From Mycobacterium seoulense (GTDB lineage Bacteria; Actinomycetota; Actinomycetes; Mycobacteriales; Mycobacteriaceae): 64,000 bases of DNA. The stretch lies in contig NZ_AP022582.1 in the NCBI RefSeq assembly GCF_010731595.1, forward strand, positions 124,001 to 188,000. Direction: 5' to 3'. The notes under the pieces are model-generated. The model searched no databases. It was given only the letters and a program-made list of their open reading frames with translations, and was not told the DNA's origin. Below, piece after piece: positions 58,973 through 64,000 of the stretch. Position numbers and translations under genes: made by a program. The number at the start of each line of letters is the position of its first letter. Position 1 is the first letter of the stretch.

Positions 58973-61395
58973 GAGCCCACTCCGATTTTCACTGTGCTGC
59001 CCAGCGTCACGCCCAATTTCCGGTGCACGGCCGAGCCCGGCGAGTTCAGCGGGAGCCACACCACCCGGTCGGGCATGTCGGTGATGACCAGCGGGAGGCT
59101 GATCGAGCCGCGCGGCGTGCTGACGGTGACCGCGTCTCCGTCGGCGGCGCCGATCTCGGCAGCCGTGTCGGCCGAGAGCCGCACCACGGGTTGGCGCGCC
59201 GTCCCGGCCAGGTGCGGCTCGCCGTCCTGCATGCGGCCGTTGTCCAGCAGCATCCGCCAGCCGGTCAACACCGCTTGTCCTTTTTCAGGCCCTGGCCGGG
59301 CCTGGGCCGGCTCCGGGGCCGCGACGGCCGGGCCGGCGGCCCAGCCGCCCTCCCAGGTGCCCAGCCCGGACAGTTCCGCGCGGGCCGCTTCGGCGGTCGA
59401 GAGCCCGAGGTAGACGCCCATCTCGTCGGCCAGCGCGTCGAGCACCTGATGGTCGGACTGGCCGGCCTGCTGGGTGGTGCCGTGCAGTGCCGGGCCGAAC
59501 GGGCGGTAGCGGCCCTCCCAGTTGATGAAGGCCCCGGCCTTCTGCGCCGTCGGCGCGACCGGGAACACCACGTCGGCGCGCTCGGTCACGGCGCTGTGTC
59601 GCAGTTCCAGGCTGACCACGAAGCCCGCCGCGTCCAGCGCGGCCAGCACCGCTTCCGGGTCGGCGAAGTCGTCGGGTTCGACGCCGCCGACCAGCAGCGC
59701 GCCCAGCGTCCCGTCGGCCGCGGCGGCCAGGATGCCGTCCGCGTCACGCCCGGCGGCGGAAGGCAATTCGGAGACGTGCCACGCCGCGGCGATCTGCGCG
59801 CGGGCGGTCTCGTCGCCGAGTGGGCGGCCACCCGGCAGCAGGGCGGGCAGCGCGCCGGCCTCCAGCGCGCCCCGCTCGCCGGCCCGCCGCGGCACCCATG
59901 CCAGCCGCGCCCCGGTGGCGTCGGCGAGCCGGGCGGCGGCGGACAGTCCGCCGGGCACCGTGGCCAGGCGTTCCCCGACCAGGATCACCGCGCCCGCGGT
60001 GGACAGCAGGTCGCCCACCTCGCCGGTGGCCAGCCCGTCCAGCGCCGCCGCCTCGGCCCCGGGAGCGGTCTTGATCAGTCGTCCGGACATCTTCACCAGC
60101 GCCCGGGTGGCGAACGGCGCCACCGCGTACACCGGTAGCCGGTGCTTGCGGGCGGCCTTGCGCAGCCGCAGGAACACGATGGGCGACTCGTCCTCCGGCT
60201 CGAAGCCGACCAGCAGCACCACCGGCGCCGATTCCAGATCCGCATAGCTGACGTCGCGCCGTCCGGCGATGCGCGACGCCAGGAAGTCGGCCTCCTCGGC
60301 CGAGCTTGGGCGGGCGCGGAAGTCGATGTCGTTGCTGTCCAACACGATTCGGGTGAACTTGGAATACGCGTAGGCGTCCTCCAAGGTGGCCCGGCCGCCG
60401 ACCAGGACGCCGGTGCGCCCGCGGGCCGCATCGAGGCCACGGATCGCCGTCGCCATCGCGTGCGACCACGACGCGGGCACCAACGATCCGTCCGCGTCGC
60501 GGATCAGGGGGGTGGTGATCAGGTCGGGCTGCGTCGCATAGCTGAACGCCCACCGGCCCTTGTCGCAGTTCCACTCCTCGTTGACCTCGGGGTCGTCGCC
60601 GGCCAGCCGCCGCAGCACCTTGCCGCGGCGGTGGTCGGTTCGCTGTGCGCACCCGGACGCGCAGTGTTCGCAGACGCTGGGGCTGGACACCAGGTCGAAG
60701 GGGCGGGCCCGGAAACGGTAGGCGGTTCCGGTCAGCGCGCCCACCGGGCAGATCTGCACCGTGTTGCCCGAGAAGTACGAGTCGAACGGCTCATTGGCGT
60801 AGATGCCGACCTGCTGCAGGGCACCGCGCTCCTGCATGTCGATGAAGGGGTCGCCGGCGATCTGCTCGGAGAACCGCGTGCAGCGCGCGCACAGGATGCA
60901 GCGCTCACGGTCCAGCAGCACCTGGGCGGAGATGTTGATCGGCTTGGCGAACGTGCGTTTGACGTCGGTGAAGCGAGAATCGGTGCGGCCGTTGGACATC
61001 GCCTGGTTCTGCAGCGGGCACTCGCCGCCCTTGTCGCACATCGGGCAGTCCAGCGGATGGTTGATCAGCAGCAGCTCCATCACGCCGTGCTGGGCCTTGT
61101 CGGCGGCCTCCGACGTGAGCTGCGTGCGCACGACCATGTCGTCGGTGGCGACGGTGGTGCACGACGCCATCGGTTTGCGTTGCCCCTCGACCTCGACCAG
61201 GCACTGCCGGCACGCGCCGACCGGCTCGAGCAGCGGGTGGTCGCAGAACCGGGGGATCTGAATGCCCATCAACTCGGCCGCGCGGATCACCAATGTGCCC
61301 TTGGGCACGCTGATTTCGTTGTCGTCGATGGTCAGCGTCACCATGTCAGGCGGACGCACCTCGTCGCCGGTGTTCGTCTTGGCGGCCTGAGTCAT
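58969..61395 (-). CDS. nuoG: NADH-quinone oxidoreductase subunit G
   Basis: 808 residues, the largest peripheral subunit. The N-terminal ferredoxin has a 2Fe-2S set ([17 protein letters not shown] ... ASC, near 50-80). The His-ligated N5 motif is [16 protein letters not shown], and N4 is [10 protein letters not shown] ... CPVGAL. The extra N7-type motif VCEHCASGC ... WNCDKGRW is present, as in some bacteria only. A molybdopterin-oxidoreductase-like domain without cofactor fills the rest. ATG overlaps the nuoF stop. A large antisense frame over it was rejected. Confidence 0.96.
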   Translation of the reverse strand: MTQAAKTNTGDEVRPPDMVTLTIDDNEISVPKGTLVIRAAELMGIQIPRFCDHPLLEPVGACRQCLVEVEGQRKPMASCTTVATDDMVVRTQLTSEAADKAQHGVMELLLINHPLDCPMCDKGGECPLQNQAMSNGRTDSRFTDVKRTFAKPINISAQVLLDRERCILCARCTRFSEQIAGDPFIDMQERGALQQVGIYANEPFDSYFSGNTVQICPVGALTGTAYRFRARPFDLVSSPSVCEHCASGCAQRTDHRRGKVLRRLAGDDPEVNEEWNCDKGRWAFSYATQPDLITTPLIRDADGSLVPASWSHAMATAIRGLDAARGRTGVLVGGRATLEDAYAYSKFTRIVLDSNDIDFRARPSSAEEADFLASRIAGRRDVSYADLESAPVVLLVGFEPEDESPIVFLRLRKAARKHRLPVYAVAPFATRALVKMSGRLIKTAPGAEAAALDGLATGEVGDLLSTAGAVILVGERLATVPGGLSAAARLADATGARLAWVPRRAGERGALEAGALPALLPGGRPLGDETARAQIAAAWHVSELPSAAGRDADGILAAAADGTLGALLVGGVEPDDFADPEAVLAALDAAGFVVSLELRHSAVTERADVVFPVAPTAQKAGAFINWEGRYRPFGPALHGTTQQAGQSDHQVLDALADEMGVYLGLSTAEAARAELSGLGTWEGGWAAGPAVAAPEPAQARPGPEKGQAVLTGWRMLLDNGRMQDGEPHLAGTARQPVVRLSADTAAEIGAADGDAVTVSTPRGSISLPLVITDMPDRVVWLPLNSPGSAVHRKLGVTLGSTVKIGVGS

Positions 61396-62723
61396 GAGCC
61401 CTTCCCGTTCGGCGTCAGCATGGAGTCTCGGGGGTCGAACGGGCATCCACCGCCTTCGACGTGAGCCACGTATTCGTCACGGAAGTGCTCGATCGACGAC
61501 ATCACCGGGCTGGCGGCGCCGTCGCCCAACGCGCAGAACGCCTTTCCCAAGATCGAATCCGAGATGTCCAGCAGCTTGTCGATGTCCTCGGGAGTGCCCT
61601 TGCCGGTTTCCAGCCGCTCGTAGATCTTGTCCAGCCAGAAGGTCCCCTCCCGGCATGGCGTGCACTTGCCGCACGACTCGTGCTTGTAGAAGTAGGTCCA
61701 ACGCTGCACCGCGCGCACCACGCAGGTGGTCTCGTCGAAGATCTCCAGCGCCTTGGTGCCCAGCATCGAGCCGACCCCGCCCACACCCTCGTAGTCCAAC
61801 GGCACGTCGAGGTGCTCGTCGGTGAGCAGCGGGGTGGACGACCCGCCGGGCGTCCAGAATTTGAGCCGGTGCCCGGCCCGCATCCCGCCGGCGTAGGCGA
61901 GCAACTCGCGCAGCGTGATACCCAGCGGGGCCTCGTACTGGCCGGGTTTGGCGACGTGCCCCGACAGCGAATACAGCGTGAAGCCAGGGGATTTCTCGCT
62001 GCCCATCGACCGGAACCATTCGACCCCGTTGAGGATGATGGACGGCACGCTGGCAATCGTCTCGACGTTGTTGATCACCGTCGGGCAGCCGTAGAGCCCC
62101 GCCACCGCGGGGAACGGCGGCCGCAGCCGTGGCTGGCCGCGCCGGCCTTCCAGCGAATCGAGCAGCGCCGTTTCCTCGCCGCAGATATACGCGCCGGCAC
62201 CGGCGTGCACCACCAGCTCCAGGTCGAAGCCCGAGCCGTTGATGTCGCGGCCCAGGTATCCGGCGGCGTAGGCCTCGGCCACCGCGTTCTGCAGGCGGCG
62301 CAGCACGGGCAGCACTTCCCCGCGCACGTAGATGAACGCGTGGCTGGCCCGGATCGCGTAGGCGGCGATGATGACGCCCTCGACGAGGACGTGCGGCGTC
62401 GCCAGCATCAGCGGAATGTCTTTGCACGTACCGGGTTCCGACTCGTCGGCGTTGACCACCAGGTAGTGCGGCTTGGCGGCCGCGCCGGTGTCGCCCTGCG
62501 GGATGAACGACCACTTCGTCCCGGTCGAGAAGCCGGCGCCGCCGCGCCCGCGCAGCCCGGAGTCCTTGACGGTGGCGATCACGTCGTCGGGCGCCATGGC
62601 CAGCGCCTTCTTCATCGCCTCGTAGCCGTCGTGACGCCGGTAGGTCTCCAGGGTCCACGACTGCGGGTCGTCCCAGAACCGGCTGATGACCGGGGTCAGG
62701 GGCGTGGCCTGTGAGTTCGTCAT
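61392..62723 (-). CDS. nuoF: NADH-quinone oxidoreductase subunit F
   Basis: 443 residues. NADH and FMN site motifs are [16 protein letters not shown] near 62 and the FMN region [15 protein letters not shown]. Cluster N3 ligands are [12 protein letters not shown] near 365 plus a later Cys in [11 protein letters not shown]. It receives electrons from NADH and passes them to NuoE/NuoG clusters. ATG overlaps the nuoE stop by four bases. Confidence 0.97.
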   Translation of the reverse strand: MTNSQATPLTPVISRFWDDPQSWTLETYRRHDGYEAMKKALAMAPDDVIATVKDSGLRGRGGAGFSTGTKWSFIPQGDTGAAAKPHYLVVNADESEPGTCKDIPLMLATPHVLVEGVIIAAYAIRASHAFIYVRGEVLPVLRRLQNAVAEAYAAGYLGRDINGSGFDLELVVHAGAGAYICGEETALLDSLEGRRGQPRLRPPFPAVAGLYGCPTVINNVETIASVPSIILNGVEWFRSMGSEKSPGFTLYSLSGHVAKPGQYEAPLGITLRELLAYAGGMRAGHRLKFWTPGGSSTPLLTDEHLDVPLDYEGVGGVGSMLGTKALEIFDETTCVVRAVQRWTYFYKHESCGKCTPCREGTFWLDKIYERLETGKGTPEDIDKLLDISDSILGKAFCALGDGAASPVMSSIEHFRDEYVAHVEGGGCPFDPRDSMLTPNGKGS

Positions 62724-63478
62724 GACTGGCCCGCCGGGGGAGTGGGGGCGGCCATGCCGAGTTCCTTGGCCACCTTCAGTCCGGCCAGGGTGGCCTCGCC
62801 CGCGCCGCCCTGGCCTTCGTCGGCGCGCGGGTCGGGCAGGCCGGCCAGGATGCGCGACGTCTCGCGGAAGGCGCACAGCGGGGCGCCGCGGGTGGGCGGT
62901 TTGGGCTCTCCGGAGCGCAGGGAGTCGACGAGTTCGCGCGCCGACTCCGGCGTCTGGTTGTCGTAGAACTCCCAGTTGACCATCACCACCGGCGCGTAAT
63001 CGCAGGCGGCGTTGCATTCGATGTGTTGCAGGGTGACCGAGCCGTCGGGGGTGGTCTCGTCGTTGCCGATACCCAAATGCTCTTTCAGGGCGTCGAATAC
63101 GGCGTCGCCGCCCATGACCGCGCACAGCGTGTTGGTGCAGACGCCGACGAGGTAGTCCCCGGTGGGTCCGCGACGGTACATCGTGTAGAAGCTCGCCACC
63201 GCCGACACCTCGGCGCCGGTCAGCCCCAGCTGCTCGCCGCAGAACTCCAAACCGGCCGGGGTCAGGTAGGAGTCCTCGGCCTGGACCAGGTGCAGCAGCG
63301 GCAGCAGCGCGGAGCGCTTGTTGGGGTAGCGGCCGATGATCTCCTTGGCGTCGACCTCGAGCCGCGCCCGGACTTCCGGTGAATACGTTTGCGGCGCACC
63401 CTCGGTGACGAACGCGTTGGGTTCCTCCGGCGGGGGTCCGAGCCGGATGAACACCGGCTGTCCTTGCGGGCCGGTCAC
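62720..63478 (-). CDS. nuoE: NADH-quinone oxidoreductase subunit E
   Basis: 252 residues, thioredoxin-like 2Fe-2S subunit. Cluster N1a ligands are CTNTLC (near 118) and CNAACDYAP (near 158). The helical N-terminal part has [24 protein letters not shown]-terminal extension of about 65 residues (after [12 protein letters not shown]) is typical of actinobacteria. The GTG start overlaps the nuoD stop (GTGA). Confidence 0.96.
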   Translation of the reverse strand: MTGPQGQPVFIRLGPPPEEPNAFVTEGAPQTYSPEVRARLEVDAKEIIGRYPNKRSALLPLLHLVQAEDSYLTPAGLEFCGEQLGLTGAEVSAVASFYTMYRRGPTGDYLVGVCTNTLCAVMGGDAVFDALKEHLGIGNDETTPDGSVTLQHIECNAACDYAPVVMVNWEFYDNQTPESARELVDSLRSGEPKPPTRGAPLCAFRETSRILAGLPDPRADEGQGGAGEATLAGLKVAKELGMAAPTPPAGQS

Positions 63479-64000
63479 CGGTCCACCCCGCCCATCACCG
63501 GGTCGATGCTGGCGACCGCGGTGATCAGGTCGGCCACCATGCCGCCCTCGCACATCGCGGCGACCGACTGCAGGTTGGTGAACGACGGGTCGCGGTAGTG
63601 CACCCGGTAGGGCCGGGTGCCGCCGTCGCTCACCATGTGCACGCCCAGCTCCCCGCGCGGCGACTCCACGGCGGTGTAGACCTGGCCCGCTGGAACCCTG
63701 ATGCCTTCGGTGACCAGCTTGAAGTGGTGGATCAACGCCTCCATCGAGCCGCCCATGATCTTGGCGATGTGCTCCGGTGAGTTGCCCATGCCGTCCGGGC
63801 CCACCTTCAGGTCGGCCGGCCAGGCGATCTTGCGGTCGGAGATCATGGTCGGGCCCGGCTTCAACTTGTCCAGACACTGCTCGACGATCTTGATCGACTC
63901 CCACATCTCGTTGACGCGAATCATGTAGCGCCCGTAAGCATCACACGTGTCGGCGGTCATCACGTCGAATTCGTAGTTTTCATATCCGCAGTACGGTTCG
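63475..64000 (-). CDS. nuoD: NADH-quinone oxidoreductase subunit D, 5' part beyond window
   Basis: The last 174 codons of the 49 kDa quinone-site subunit, starting in [13 protein letters not shown] and ending [13 protein letters not shown]. Conserved C-terminal features are [32 protein letters not shown] and the RDPSFTNLQ region that corresponds to the old hydrogenase active site. The upstream remainder and nuoA-C lie outside. Confidence 0.95.
   Translation of the reverse strand, partial: EPYCGYENYEFDVMTADTCDAYGRYMIRVNEMWESIKIVEQCLDKLKPGPTMISDRKIAWPADLKVGPDGMGNSPEHIAKIMGGSMEALIHHFKLVTEGIRVPAGQVYTAVESPRGELGVHMVSDGGTRPYRVHYRDPSFTNLQSVAAMCEGGMVADLITAVASIDPVMGGVDR

Overview
The window looks like chromosome of a slow-growing, non-tuberculous Mycobacterium. 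It is GC-rich with long shadow reading frames on both strands. It carries a close relative of the M. leprae 18 kDa antigen, a tgs1-type triacylglycerol synthase, a hemophore-family secreted protein, a 13E12-type HNH protein, and a block that follows the M. tuberculosis Rv3145-Rv3171c gene order (nuo operon, moxR3 cluster, Rv3167c-Rv3169, aofH, hpx). Identifications were made by reading translations and recalling families; no database search was run.

Region 1 (1-8.1 kb, minus strand) is a tightly overlapped operon. In transcription order it encodes a GltD/PreT-like NADPH-ferredoxin flavoprotein, a full-length pyruvate:ferredoxin oxidoreductase (nifJ), a dihydroorotate-dehydrogenase-like protein lacking the usual catalytic loop, and a phosphoenolpyruvate synthase cut by the window edge. 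A DosR-type box lies between this operon and the divergent tgs1-like gene. This suggests a hypoxia-induced ferredoxin and pyruvate module beside storage-lipid synthesis.

Region 2 (8.2-38 kb) is a stress and accessory region. It holds tgs1, a PAS-ANTAR regulator, hsp18 with a divergent MerR regulator, glgX, a membrane diguanylate cyclase, oxidoreductases, a hemerythrin, the uracil-crosslinking UdgX, a PoxB-like TPP enzyme, topoisomerase IB, a hemophore, CsbD and DUF3349 proteins, a compact GT2/acyl-CoA-dehydrogenase/PIG-L/methyltransferase operon, a nucleotidyltransferase, a Rho-N-like protein, a STAS-HATPase fusion, a CheB relic, a GT4 glycosyltransferase and a STAS protein. Twelve sites resembling the mycobacterial SigF/SigB promoter (GTTT-N15/16-GGGTAT) precede genes here, on both strands, so much of the region reads as a general-stress regulon.

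Region 3 (37.6-45.3 kb) has two flavin amine oxidases (one Tat-exported, one aofH) flanking an hpx-like hydrolase, then homologues of Rv3169, Rv3168 and the TetR regulator Rv3167c, with an extra SDR gene fused to the TetR by ATGA overlap.

Region 4 (45.3-64 kb) has a 13E12-family HNH gene, the five-gene moxR3 operon on the plus strand, and, converging on it, the nuo operon on the minus strand from nuoD (partial) through nuoN. Nearly all nuo junctions are 4-base ATGA/GTGA overlaps. No tRNA, rRNA, CRISPR array or insertion sequence was recognised.
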